Below are positions 1 through 8,319 of a stretch of DNA of 64,000 nt, piece after piece (the first letter of the stretch is position 1; every line of letters starts with the position of its first letter). A program made the translations under genes and the position numbers. The stretch lies in the NCBI RefSeq assembly GCF_902706035.1, contig NZ_CACSJA010000022.1, positions 1-64,000 of the forward strand, given 5' to 3'. The notes under the pieces are model-generated. The model had not been told where the DNA came from and did not search any database. It saw nothing but the letters and a program-made list of their open reading frames with translations. The stretch comes from Pantoea sp. 18069. GTDB lineage: Bacteria; Pseudomonadota; Gammaproteobacteria; Burkholderiales; Burkholderiaceae_C.

Positions 1-253
1 GGATGTCTTGTACCGACTGCGCCGGCATGACCTTGGGCTTGGGAGGCAATGCGCTCTCGGCGTCAATCACCCATTTGCGCAGCATATTGGCGTTCAGGCT
101 GTGCGCCAGTGCTACCGCTGCGATGGATACACCAGGGCGCATGCATTCCTGGATCACCGCTGCCTTGAACTCCGAGCTGTGCCGCCGCCTGCGTCGCCGG
201 CCCATCAAATCTATTCCGTAAGTGTTCATGTGTCCGCCTAAGTTGGTGGACAC
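1..253 (-). mobile_element. IS66-like insertion sequence, terminal part
   Basis: The left window edge lies inside an insertion sequence. It carries the start of an IS66-type tnpA reading leftward out of the window. The presumed outer end is the near-perfect palindrome GTGTCC-N12-GGACAC at 230-253, just before the tnpA start. The element abuts a porin gene that has lost its last strand. IS66 elements usually make 8-bp target duplications, but the other end lies outside the window, so the exact boundary and any duplication cannot be read here. Confidence 0.6.
2..229 (-). CDS. tnpA: IS66-family transposase accessory protein TnpA (C-terminus beyond window)
   Basis: Read from the ATG at 229, the protein has an Arg-rich start (MGRRRRRRHS at residues 9-18). 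A helix-turn-helix follows with the IS66 OrfA signature SIAAVALAHSLNANMLRKW around residues 35-54. TnpA is the small DNA-binding accessory protein encoded first in IS66 elements, ahead of tnpB and the DDE transposase tnpC. The remainder and the partner genes lie outside the window. The family call rests on the VALAxxLNANxLRxW motif; an IS3-type OrfA is the less likely alternative. Confidence 0.7.
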   Translation of the reverse strand, partial: MNTYGIDLMGRRRRRRHSSEFKAAVIQECMRPGVSIAAVALAHSLNANMLRKWVIDAESALPPKPKVMPAQSVQDI

Positions 254-260
254 GAGCCTC

Positions 261-1190
261 CTACAGCGTCGGGTCGATATCAACGTGTGTTTGCTGGCCC
301 CTTACCGTGTACAGCGTCGTGCGCTTGCTCAATGCATAGGTGTAGCCTATGGCCAGTTGTTGCGCATCGGCGTCGGATCCGGAACGATTGGATCGCGCGA
401 AGGAGGCCTTGATGGAGCCTGCGCCCACAGGTACGGCGGCCCCGATGAGGATGTTCGATTGCTTGTCGCTGCCCAGCCTGTGCTGCAGGTAATTGACGTA
501 GGCCTTTACCACGCCAAAGTCATAGGTACCGCCCACAGTGGCGGTCTTGTAATCCTCGGCTCCCACCTTGGTCTGTCCATACGCGACGGCGATATTGACC
601 GGCCCCACGGCATAGCCGATGCGCCCGCCCTGGTAGCGTGCGCCGTCGACTTTTTCGCCGGCGGCGATCATCGCCTGCCCATAGACGCCGCCAAGCGTAC
701 GGGGCAGGAAGTAGCCCACGGAGTTGCTGGCGCGCGATTGTGTCCTGGCACCGCCCAGACCGAGCGGCCAGCCTTCGATGATGTTGCTGCTGCCGCCGAC
801 GCCCACGGTCCCCAGCGGTGTGAAATGCGAGACGTTCCAGAAGGTCGGGGTGTAGTCACGACCCAGGCGTACTTCGCCCAAGGTCTTGCTCGTCAGGCTC
901 ACCGTCGAGCGCCGGCCCCAGAATGCGCCCTGCGAAGCACCGGTGTCGGGCAGCACTGCGGACTCCAGCCAAAACCCCGTGGACCAGCCTCCCCCCAGGT
1001 CTTCGGTCCCGCGAAAACCGATACGACTGGGAAGCAGATAGCCGCCCTGATCCATGCCGGTGGCATGCTGGCTTGCGACCTTCGAATAAGTGACATTCAA
1101 GTCGAGGCTGCCGAAAATCGTGACGCTGGATTGCGCGTTGACTGCACATGCGGCAGCGAATGCGCACAGTGCGAGGACTTGTTTTTTCAT
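261..1190 (-). CDS. Gram-negative porin, C-terminally truncated
   Basis: Outer-membrane trimeric porin of the Burkholderiales type. It has a signal peptide (residues 1-19, ending VNA before QSSVTIFG) and the family blocks SRIGFRGTEDLGGG, RRSTVSL, VRLGRDYTPTFWN and SNSVGYF. The ORF has 309 residues, while the intact porin at 11277-12470 has 397. It stops at DIDPTL just after the SKRTTLY strand, without the last beta-strand and terminal aromatic residue that BamA-dependent assembly normally needs. The IS66-like end lies 8 bp beyond the stop. It is probably the distal gene of the leftward operon that starts at the cupin gene, and is probably non-functional. Confidence 0.85.
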   Translation of the reverse strand: MKKQVLALCAFAAACAVNAQSSVTIFGSLDLNVTYSKVASQHATGMDQGGYLLPSRIGFRGTEDLGGGWSTGFWLESAVLPDTGASQGAFWGRRSTVSLTSKTLGEVRLGRDYTPTFWNVSHFTPLGTVGVGGSSNIIEGWPLGLGGARTQSRASNSVGYFLPRTLGGVYGQAMIAAGEKVDGARYQGGRIGYAVGPVNIAVAYGQTKVGAEDYKTATVGGTYDFGVVKAYVNYLQHRLGSDKQSNILIGAAVPVGAGSIKASFARSNRSGSDADAQQLAIGYTYALSKRTTLYTVRGQQTHVDIDPTL

Positions 1191-1309
1191 GGTGGTGCTT
1201 TCTTCAAGGATGCGTTTTCCCGCCCGTCGGCGCGGGCCGACAGGAACGGACGGATGGCGTTTGCCGCGGGTCGGCCCGGCGCCGCAGGGGATCGCCGGGC
1301 CGGGCCGCT

Positions 1310-2299
1310 CTAGCTCTCGAGGCGAATTCCCGCTTGCTTGATGAGTGCGGCCGTCGCAGCGGTCTCATCGCGCACGAGCGTCGCAAACTGCTGCTGCGGC
1401 ATGGGCGCGGGCTGCGCACCGAGCTTTTCCAGGCGCGGTCTGGCTTCGTCGGAGTCGAGCGCCCTCACCGTTTCAGCATGCAGCCGCGCCAGCACCGTCG
1501 CCGGCGTCCTGGCAGGCGCGAACATGCCGACCCAGAACGTGTGATCCGCGTCATGGAGACCGCATTCCGCCGTCGTCGGCACGTCGGGCAGCACCGCCGA
1601 GCGCGCGGCCGCGCCTATGGACAGGGCAACGAGCCTGCCGGTCTTGACCAGGGGAGCGGCCACGGCCAGAGGCAGAAGAAACCAGTCCACGCGGCCGCCC
1701 ATGACATCGTTGAGCGCTTCCGGCGTACCGCGATACGGCACATGCAGCGCATGGATCGCGGCAGCAATACGGAACTTCTCACCGGCTATGTGGGAGGCGC
1801 TTCCGTTGCCCGACGAGCCGTACATGTATTTCCCCGGCTCGGCACTGACCCTGCCTACAAGCTCCTTCAGCGAGGTAAAGCCTTTGCTGGGCGCCACGAC
1901 GAACACGTTCGGCATGGAGGCCAGCATCGTGACCGGCGTGAAGTCCTTGAGCGTGTCGTACTTGAGCGCCGGGTAGAGCGCAGCATTCGCGACATGGCCG
2001 GCGGAGTGGATGAGCAGCGTTTGCCCATCGGGAGCAGCGGACGCGACCTGTGCCGCGCCCAGTGTGCCGCCGGCACCGGGACGGTTCTCGATGACGAAGG
2101 GCTGGCCCAGGTACTTGTCCAGCCGCTCTCCCACGATGCGTCCTATGACGTCGGTGGTCGATCCCGCCGTAAAGGGCACGATGACCCGGACAGGCCCCTG
2201 GGGGTAGCCCGTGGTCTGGGAAAAGGCGGTGGCCGGCAGGAAGGCTGCACCGCCTGTGGCGGATGCAATTTTTAATAGTTCTCTGCGATGAAAGTTCAT
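1310..2299 (-). CDS. Bug/TctC-family tripartite tricarboxylate-type solute-binding protein
   Basis: Periplasmic solute-binding protein of the TctC (Bug) family. The 329 residues open with a Tat-like leader (RR at residues 5-6, then a hydrophobic stretch and a cleavage site near ATAFSQ). Family motifs are VRVIVPFTAGSTTD (about 37-50), VIENRPGAGG (about 72-81), HVPYRGTPEA and a C-terminal region rich in Ala and Arg. The start follows AGGAGACA at 2303-2310. No TctA or TctB membrane genes are nearby. Its place among catabolic genes suggests capture of the operon substrate, probably an aromatic or organic acid, but the ligand cannot be read from sequence. Confidence 0.9.
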   Translation of the reverse strand: MNFHRRELLKIASATGGAAFLPATAFSQTTGYPQGPVRVIVPFTAGSTTDVIGRIVGERLDKYLGQPFVIENRPGAGGTLGAAQVASAAPDGQTLLIHSAGHVANAALYPALKYDTLKDFTPVTMLASMPNVFVVAPSKGFTSLKELVGRVSAEPGKYMYGSSGNGSASHIAGEKFRIAAAIHALHVPYRGTPEALNDVMGGRVDWFLLPLAVAAPLVKTGRLVALSIGAAARSAVLPDVPTTAECGLHDADHTFWVGMFAPARTPATVLARLHAETVRALDSDEARPRLEKLGAQPAPMPQQQFATLVRDETAATAALIKQAGIRLES

Positions 2300-2381
2300 C
2301 GTTGTCTCCTCTTGATAAGGAATGAAGCTAGATAGTCGGGCGCATTGTCGGCGTGCATGAAATGCATGCCCGTGCGCGCCG

Positions 2382-3371
2382 TCAGGGCGCCAGAACCAGG
2401 CGTTCCATGGAACCTGCCAGGACTTTCAGATAGGCGGGGACGGCATGCTCCAGGGGCACGACGCAGGCGTCGCTCACGTCGAACGCAGCGAGCGAGCGGT
2501 CCTCGAAGCCAGGCAGCAGCTCCCTGAAAATGTCGGCGCACTGCCTGGCGTCGAGCTTCAGACTGTCGACACCCAGCATCTGCAGATCGCGGCGATAGAA
2601 CGCCATGATGTCGAATGGCACGTTACGGTCCGGTGTGGAAATAAGGACTTGCGTGCCACCGACCTTCAGGCATTCCAGCGCCGCGGCAAAGTACGGCGAC
2701 CCGACCGTGTTGTAGGCGATATCCACGCCTTTGCCGTCCGTCAACGACATGACCTGCTGCGCGATATCCGTGTGACTGCCATTGATGACTTCAACGCTCC
2801 CACTCGCATGGCCCGCATAAGCCACGGCATTGCGCTCCACTCCGATGACACGGGCACCGACACGCGTGGCGAGCTGGACAGCCGCCTGGCCGACTTTGCC
2901 ATTGGAGCCAAAGACCAGGATGGTCTGGCCTTGACCCGTCATGCGGGCACGCCGCAGTCCTTCGTAGGCGGTAACGAAAGGCACGCCTACCGTCGCGGCG
3001 CAGGGCAGTGAAATATGTGCGGGCTTGCGCACCAGCGCTTCGACAGGCAGAACAAGATACCGGCCATGGGTGCCGTCACGGGTGATTCCCAGGTCGCCGC
3101 CTGTGCCCCAGACCATCTCTCCCAGCCATTCGGATGGCCCCGCGACAACGCGCCCCGCATAGTCGCGCCCTGGGGTTCGCGGCCAGACGGCATAGGGCAT
3201 CATTCCCATGGCGGCCTTGACATCGCTGGGATTGATCGCCGCCGCAAGGACCTCGACGATGGCGGAGCCGTCAGGTGGATGGGGCTGCATGACATCGATG
3301 ATGCTGGGCTGCAAGGCGTCCGGGCTGGCGGCCTTCGTGATCAGGCGCAGCGCACGTGGTGGAGTGCTCAT
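2382..3371 (-). CDS. Zinc-independent MDR-family NAD(P)H oxidoreductase (quinone oxidoreductase-like)
   Basis: Medium-chain dehydrogenase/reductase of 329 residues. The GroES-like N-terminal domain includes INPSDVKAAMG and GRDYAGRVV. The Rossmann domain carries the nucleotide motif GSNGKVGQAAVQLA (about 155-168). The Cys-rich structural zinc lobe is absent, which fits the quinone oxidoreductase/enoyl reductase branch. I chose the ATG at 3371 (MSTPPRAL) because the longer reading upstream only shadows the dioxygenase gene. It lies 47 bp downstream of the broken dioxygenase in the same operon, so it may have reduced a ring-cleavage intermediate such as maleylacetate; that role is inferred. Confidence 0.8.
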   Translation of the reverse strand: MSTPPRALRLITKAASPDALQPSIIDVMQPHPPDGSAIVEVLAAAINPSDVKAAMGMMPYAVWPRTPGRDYAGRVVAGPSEWLGEMVWGTGGDLGITRDGTHGRYLVLPVEALVRKPAHISLPCAATVGVPFVTAYEGLRRARMTGQGQTILVFGSNGKVGQAAVQLATRVGARVIGVERNAVAYAGHASGSVEVINGSHTDIAQQVMSLTDGKGVDIAYNTVGSPYFAAALECLKVGGTQVLISTPDRNVPFDIMAFYRRDLQMLGVDSLKLDARQCADIFRELLPGFEDRSLAAFDVSDACVVPLEHAVPAYLKVLAGSMERLVLAP

Positions 3372-3418
3372 GGTTTTTTCTCTGTGGGGAATGAAAGGGT
3401 GAATGGCGGGTTGCCGGA

Positions 3419-4313
3419 TCAGGCCAGCGGCGGGGTCGGGATGCGCATGACACCCGGTTCGAGGCACAGCTCCACATCGAGATGAAAGTGCCCCTTGCTG
3501 TCGGGTTCGAAATTGCGCAGCAGCGAGCCGACGGCACCGAATGCGGCATCGCTGTAGGCGTAGGGATCGTGGGCGTCGAAGATCTGCGTCGTCAGCACCT
3601 TGTGGCCTTGCGCGATGGCGATGAAATGCAGATGCGCAGGGCGCATGTGATCGCGGCCTTGCAGCGCAAGAAGTTCGCCGCACGGCCCGTCAATGGGAAC
3701 GCCATAGCCGGAGGGCCGTACGCTTTCGAACCAGAAACGGCCGTCCACATCGGTTTCGAAAGCGGCACGCAGGTTCATCTCTTCCTGCTCGTGGTCCTGG
3801 TTCTCGTACAGTCCCCCGGGGGCGGGCGCCGGCAATGGGCGTTCCATCGATGGAGACCACCTTGCCGCGGACAAACAGCGGGGAGCCGACGGTGTCCTCG
3901 GATGCGATATATGCGCCATTGGCGCGCTGCGGCTGATTGGCACGCCAGAACGGACCGATGAGTGCCGGCTCCGTACCGCCCGCGGCCAGCACAGCTTTCG
4001 CATCCATCAGGAGCACGAGAGTCGCCAGGCCGAGAATGTCGGCCAACAAGATTCCTTCGTGCTTTTTGGGGCCTGTGGCCTGGCCCACGGCGACCATGAA
4101 GTCCAGCCCCTTGTGCAGCTCTTCATAGGTGAGTCTAGTTTCGGTGGCAAATGCATGGATGTGGCGGATCAAGCCATCCAGGAGCTCGCGAGTGCGTTGA
4201 TCCTTGGTGCCCTCGTTCGCCTTCAATACCGCCTTCAGAAGCGCCTGCGGATTTGCAGGAATGGCGCCTTGGCTGGTGGCATGCCGCGGTTTCTCAATGG
4301 CTGCGATGGTCAT
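3419..4313 (-). pseudogene. Intradiol ring-cleavage dioxygenase (catechol/hydroxyquinol 1,2-dioxygenase type), frameshifted
   Basis: Two overlapping frames together encode one non-haem Fe(III) intradiol dioxygenase. The first frame (from the ATG at 4313) gives the N-terminal helical domain (LTYEELHKGLDFMVAVGQ), GGTEPALIGPFWR and VRGKVVSIDGTPIAGA. The second frame resumes at GLYENQDHEQEEMNLRAAF and ends at 3419. All four iron ligands are present in the second part: Tyr of GLYENQ, Tyr of PSGYGVP, and both His of RPAHLHF. The usual VxVWxAxxxG segment is missing at 3809-3828, a loss of about 20 bp that shifts the frame beside a CCCCCGGGGG palindrome. Unless the sequence is wrong here, the gene is inactive. 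Confidence 0.8.
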
Positions 4314-4355
4314 GTCTGTTCCTCGTAAATTGGATGTATCAGGAAGCGGGCGTCT

Positions 4356-5393
4356 TTAATCCGCGCGAATGTTTGCCTGGGCGGCAACGGCGGTCCATCG
4401 GGGGACTTCTTCTGCGACGCGGGCGGCAAGAAAGGCCGGTGTGCTTGCGATAACGTCGAAGCCGAGCGCGTGAAGCCGCGCCTGGATTGCCGGCACGCCC
4501 AGGATTCGGGTCACTTCGGCGTTGAGCCGACTCACCACCGCCGCAGGCGTGCCGGCAGGCGCAAAAAGTGCCTGCATCGTCTCGGAGCGATAGCCCGGGA
4601 AGCCGCTTTCGGCCACCGTCGGTACCTGGGCGAGCTCCGCCCAGCGCCTGGTGCTGCCAACGGCCAAGGCGCGCAGGGTTTTCGCTGCCAGGTAAGGACT
4701 GGCGGCCGGCAAGGCGACCAGGGCGCAATCCACCTGGCCCGCCAGGGCCGCCTGAACGGCGGGCGCCGCGCCGGAATAAGGAACATGCATCATCCGGACA
4801 TCGGCCCGCTGCCACAGGAGTTCCCCTCCCAGATGAACGCTGTTGCCATTGCCGGGGGTCGCGTAATCGAGCCCGCCGGTTTGGGTCCTGGCGACGGCCA
4901 GCAAATCAGCCAAGCTGGTGATGGCGCTCTTTGCGGGCACGACGATGACGTCGGGCGAAGTCACGAGCAAAGAGATCGGGGCAAACTGCTCAATGGGCTC
5001 GTACGGCCGCTTGTCCGGGTGGAGCGCGGGATTGGTCACGAACGATGACGATGCCAGCAGCAAGGTCAAACCATCCGATGCGGCACGCGCCACCGAAGCT
5101 ATGCCGATGTTGCCGCCCGCTCCAGCACGGTTTTCAATGATGACGGGTTGTCCGAGCGCTTCGGCGAGTCGCGTTGCGAGCAGACGAGCCACGATGTCCG
5201 AGGTTCCGCCAGCGGCGAACGGCACCACCATGCGGACCGTCGCCTTCGGTGACCAGACATCGAGTGCTTGCGCAGCAGTCTGTGCTTTTGCGCCAAAGGC
5301 AAGGCCGCTGCCGGCCAGCGCCAGGCCAGCACTGAGCGCCAGGCGCCGGCTGACACGCAGCGGTTCATGCCCGGTCGGTATTGTTTTGATCAT
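4356..5393 (-). CDS. Bug/TctC-family solute-binding protein
   Basis: TctC-type periplasmic binding protein of 345 residues. The leader contains SRRLALSAGLALAG (twin arginine near residues 16-17) and a probable cleavage site after GAKAQ. Diagnostic motifs are VRMVVPFAAGGTSDIVARLL, VIIENRAGAGGNIG, GNGNSVHLGGELL and MMHVPYSGAAPAV. The ATG at 5393 follows AGGAGACA at 5397-5404; an upstream extension to 5558 has no support. It sits between the cupin gene (59 bp upstream) and the dioxygenase pseudogene (42 bp downstream), so it is very likely co-transcribed with them. Confidence 0.9.
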   Translation of the reverse strand: MIKTIPTGHEPLRVSRRLALSAGLALAGSGLAFGAKAQTAAQALDVWSPKATVRMVVPFAAGGTSDIVARLLATRLAEALGQPVIIENRAGAGGNIGIASVARAASDGLTLLLASSSFVTNPALHPDKRPYEPIEQFAPISLLVTSPDVIVVPAKSAITSLADLLAVARTQTGGLDYATPGNGNSVHLGGELLWQRADVRMMHVPYSGAAPAVQAALAGQVDCALVALPAASPYLAAKTLRALAVGSTRRWAELAQVPTVAESGFPGYRSETMQALFAPAGTPAAVVSRLNAEVTRILGVPAIQARLHALGFDVIASTPAFLAARVAEEVPRWTAVAAQANIRAD

Positions 5394-5452
5394 GCTTGTC
5401 TCCTTGCTGCCTGCAGCAGGCACGGCAAGAATGCGCGTGCCCGCCACCACTT

Positions 5453-5986
5453 TTATTTCGCTTCGCTGGTTTGAGCGATGTAGCCGTCCGTGCCGTAGAC
5501 CAGACCCGTCGTTTCTGCGGCCTTGACCACATCCGGGTGCCACGCGATGCGGCCGCACTCCTCATCTGTGCCGCCCACCACGGAATAGACGACCAGCGCG
5601 TGCGCATTGGGATTGCGAAAGCCACGCATCACGCCGATAGGGCACGAGATCACATCCCATTGATTCAGCATCACGGAGTACTGTCCCGTCTCACCCCAGA
5701 TGACTTCCATCTGGCCGTTGAGTGGACAGAAGACCTCCTCGGTCTTGTGCGCATGGAGGCTGGCGCCTTGCCCGACGGGAATCTCGATGAAGGTCACGCC
5801 GAAGCGGTGGTTGCCAGGAATCGCCGGCTCTACCCCCTTGTTTTCGAGTACGCCGCGATTCATGATCTTGTAGATATTCTTCTTCATGCCGGGCAGGCGG
5901 CTTTCGATGAAAGTCTCCCGGTAGGGCTCCACCTTGCCCCAGCGAGCGATGCGTGTGGCTTCCATTTCTGCGGGTTTCGGATCCAT
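5453..5986 (-). CDS. Cupin-domain protein
   Basis: Single-domain beta-barrel cupin of 177 residues, starting at MDPKPAEM with AAGGA upstream. Cupin motif 1 is clear: HAHKTEEVF at residues 78-86 gives two His and a Glu as metal ligands, followed by LNGQMEVIWG. In motif 2 the expected His is replaced (PIGVMRGFRN, about 116-125), so metal binding is incomplete or altered. It is the first gene of the leftward operon and lies opposite the LysR gene at 6163. It could be a decarboxylase-, isomerase- or dioxygenase-like accessory enzyme of the same pathway; no reaction can be assigned. Confidence 0.75.
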   Translation of the reverse strand: MDPKPAEMEATRIARWGKVEPYRETFIESRLPGMKKNIYKIMNRGVLENKGVEPAIPGNHRFGVTFIEIPVGQGASLHAHKTEEVFCPLNGQMEVIWGETGQYSVMLNQWDVISCPIGVMRGFRNPNAHALVVYSVVGGTDEECGRIAWHPDVVKAAETTGLVYGTDGYIAQTSEAK

Positions 5987-6162
5987 GTTGATTCCTTTAT
6001 GCGATGAGTTATTGGCGTACAAAGCGCTGTGATTGCTCTCTGTTAGTGCAAATATAGGCAGAGGCTTCCAAGATATCCACTAGCATTTTTTGAAGCATTC
6101 GATAACATTTCGGCATTGAATGACCGATTGCCGGTCCACGCTTGGAACAACAGGGATTGCAG
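5987..6162. promoter_or_regulatory. Divergent promoter region between LysR gene and cupin operon
   Basis: This 176-bp gap separates the outward-reading cupin operon and the LysR gene. LysR regulators typically bind and control such a gap. It is more AT-rich than its neighbours, especially 6045-6120. I could not fix a convincing T-N11-A box or a -35/-10 pair by eye. Confidence 0.5.
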
Positions 6163-7086
6163 ATGGATTTGAGGCAGCTTCGCTACTTTCTGGTGGTGGC
6201 CAACCAGCAGCACTTCGGCCGCGCAGCCAGTGTTCTTCACGTGGCGCAGCCCGCATTGACACGCCAGGTGCAACTGCTGGAAGAAGAGCTCGGGGTGCAG
6301 TTGTTCGTGCGGCATGCACGCGGCGCCACGCCTACGCAAGAAGCACTCTTCTTCCAGGAGCGCGTGTCCTTTCTCTTGCGCTATGCCGAACAGATGAAGC
6401 AGGACATGATTGCGCTGCAGCGCAATCCGCGCGGCCCCGTTACCGTGGGCCTGTCACCTGGATTGGCGCTCCTGCTTGCCGTCCCCCTCACCCGGGCCGT
6501 ACACCGTCGTCTACCCGATGTGCGCCTGCGCATCGTGGAGGGGTTCGCCCCCGTGCTGCACACGATGGTCCTGCAGGGCGGCGTCGACCTTGCCGTGCTC
6601 AACGGGCCGGTTCAGGTATCCAACCTTGTGACGTTTCCTCTGCTCACCGAAGACCTGTGCCTCATCGCGCGCGCGGACGACAAGCGCGTGCGGGGGCCGG
6701 GCGTCCAGCTCGAGCAGTTGGCGGGGCTGCCCTTGGTGATGACCGGCCTGGCCAAGTCCGGTGTCCGCCTGGAACTGGAGGCGGCCGCAGGGCGTGCCGG
6801 CATCGATCTCAACCCCGTCGTCGAGGTAGAGACCATTGAAGTCGCCAAACGACTGGTCTGTGAAGGCATTGGAGCCACGGTGCACTTTGCGGCCACGGTG
6901 AAAGAGGATGTGGAGGCTGGCCGGCTGGTGGCACACCCCATTGCAGGATTGCATCTGCGCCGCATCCTGGCGCGCGCCGCAGACCGACCGCCATCCCGCG
7001 CCACCGAGGAGCTCATCGGCATCATTCGCACCGTCGTCGAAGACGCCGTCGATGCCGGGCAGTGGCCTAACGCCACCCTCAATTAG
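6163..7086 (+). CDS. LysR-family transcriptional regulator
   Basis: LysR-type regulator of 307 residues. The winged helix-turn-helix occupies residues 1-60 (MDLRQLRYFLVVANQQHF, then AASVLHVAQPALTRQVQLLEEELGVQLF). A periplasmic-binding-like effector domain begins near residue 90. I prefer the ATG at 6163 (MDLRQLRYF) over one 21 bp upstream because it matches the family start. Its gene lies opposite the cupin/Bug/dioxygenase/MDR operon and is the likely activator of that operon. The effector would be the substrate or an intermediate, but its nature is unknown. Confidence 0.88.
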   Translation: MDLRQLRYFLVVANQQHFGRAASVLHVAQPALTRQVQLLEEELGVQLFVRHARGATPTQEALFFQERVSFLLRYAEQMKQDMIALQRNPRGPVTVGLSPGLALLLAVPLTRAVHRRLPDVRLRIVEGFAPVLHTMVLQGGVDLAVLNGPVQVSNLVTFPLLTEDLCLIARADDKRVRGPGVQLEQLAGLPLVMTGLAKSGVRLELEAAAGRAGIDLNPVVEVETIEVAKRLVCEGIGATVHFAATVKEDVEAGRLVAHPIAGLHLRRILARAADRPPSRATEELIGIIRTVVEDAVDAGQWPNATLN

Positions 7087-7264
7087 GCGCCACGACCGCC
7101 GGCCGTCCGCCTTCCCCGCAGTGACCAGGGACCCGGGCACAAATCCCTGCGGCCATGGGCAGCACATGCAGATCCGGCCATGAATACTGCAAAGGGAATG
7201 GCTGGTTACAGAGGGCCGGGCGGCGCGGCCTGATCGAGCCCCTCAAGATGAAGACCCAGCGCGC

Positions 7265-8143
7265 TCAGTGGGAGCCAGCTTCGTCCATGGCCGTGGCGGG
7301 CTCCCACCGCAACAGCCGCCGCGCTGTCTTTCCCAGCACCCAGTCCTTGTCGCCCTGCGAAAGTGCCGGGTTGTCCTGGACGAAGGAAAGCAAGCGCCCC
7401 CACGGCGCATTCGACTCCTCGTGCGTGACGTCGCCGGCCCAGAGCACGCGATCCGCGCCGAACGCGTCGATCGCCTGCAGGAAAGCCCGTTGGACGCCCT
7501 GTGCCGGGTCGTCGCAGCGGCCGAAGGAACGCTGCGCATGGCTCCATTTGAACCAGACATTGCGGTGCTGGGCGAGCGCCCGAACATCGCTCCACTGCGC
7601 CTCGGATTTGACCCAGCCGCAATGGTCGATCACGAACTGCAGATCCGGAAAGCGGACAACCGCATCACGCAGCAGGACGCCCATGTCGCCCCCCAGCACG
7701 CTGATCGGCAGCGCGGCCGACTGCACCAAGCCGAACAATTCGTCATAGCCTCCCGCCATCAGCGCCTCGCGCTCCTGCGGCTCCCAGACCACGATCCGCA
7801 CGGAACGGCAGCCTGGCGAGTCGGCCAGCACTTTCAGCAACGCCCCCAGTTGGGGGTCATGCCGGCGAATGCGCTGGAGGTAGGAGAATCGGTCGGGGTA
7901 GCGCAATGCTGCCGCCTGGGCCAGCGGACTCAGCGGCCTATAGCCGCCATCGTCGAATTCGCGGCATGGCGTGCCCTGCCCCTTTGCATTGCGGTCCCAG
8001 AGCTCATCGAGCACCACGCTGCGGATACCCAGCGCATCCATGGCGGCGATGATCTCATCGGCACCGAGTTCCAGCGAAAGGTGCAGTTGCGCGTCCACGA
8101 TGTCCGCGCTGCCGCGCCCGCCCAAATCTTTGCGTGTGCTCAT
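7265..8143 (-). CDS. Amidohydrolase 2-family metal-dependent hydrolase
   Basis: TIM-barrel hydrolase of the amidohydrolase_2 branch (PF04909), which includes decarboxylases and lactonases such as 2-pyrone-4,6-dicarboxylate lactonase. The first metal motif appears as VDAQLHL (about 16-22), a variant of DxHxH. Later conserved blocks are FVIDHCGW and VLWAGDVTHEES, with the terminal Asp. I chose the second of two adjacent ATGs because GGAGG is then 6 nt away. It converges on the LysR gene and has no close operon partner; the Bug gene at 8320-9318 lies 176 bp upstream on the same strand. The substrate is not identifiable. Confidence 0.8.
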   Translation of the reverse strand: MSTRKDLGGRGSADIVDAQLHLSLELGADEIIAAMDALGIRSVVLDELWDRNAKGQGTPCREFDDGGYRPLSPLAQAAALRYPDRFSYLQRIRRHDPQLGALLKVLADSPGCRSVRIVVWEPQEREALMAGGYDELFGLVQSAALPISVLGGDMGVLLRDAVVRFPDLQFVIDHCGWVKSEAQWSDVRALAQHRNVWFKWSHAQRSFGRCDDPAQGVQRAFLQAIDAFGADRVLWAGDVTHEESNAPWGRLLSFVQDNPALSQGDKDWVLGKTARRLLRWEPATAMDEAGSH

Positions 8144-8319
8144 CATCTGCCTCCCAGGGCCTAGTGTAAACCAGCGAATTTACGGGCCTCGCGCGCTCGT
8201 CACAATGATCGCGCCGATATGGTGATCCCTGCGCCAGAACATACCAGGCAAGCCACCGGCCGCTGCAGCGGGGCCGACCGCCAGGGCGATCCCGCGGCAA
8301 AGGGCGGTGGCCAGACTGC

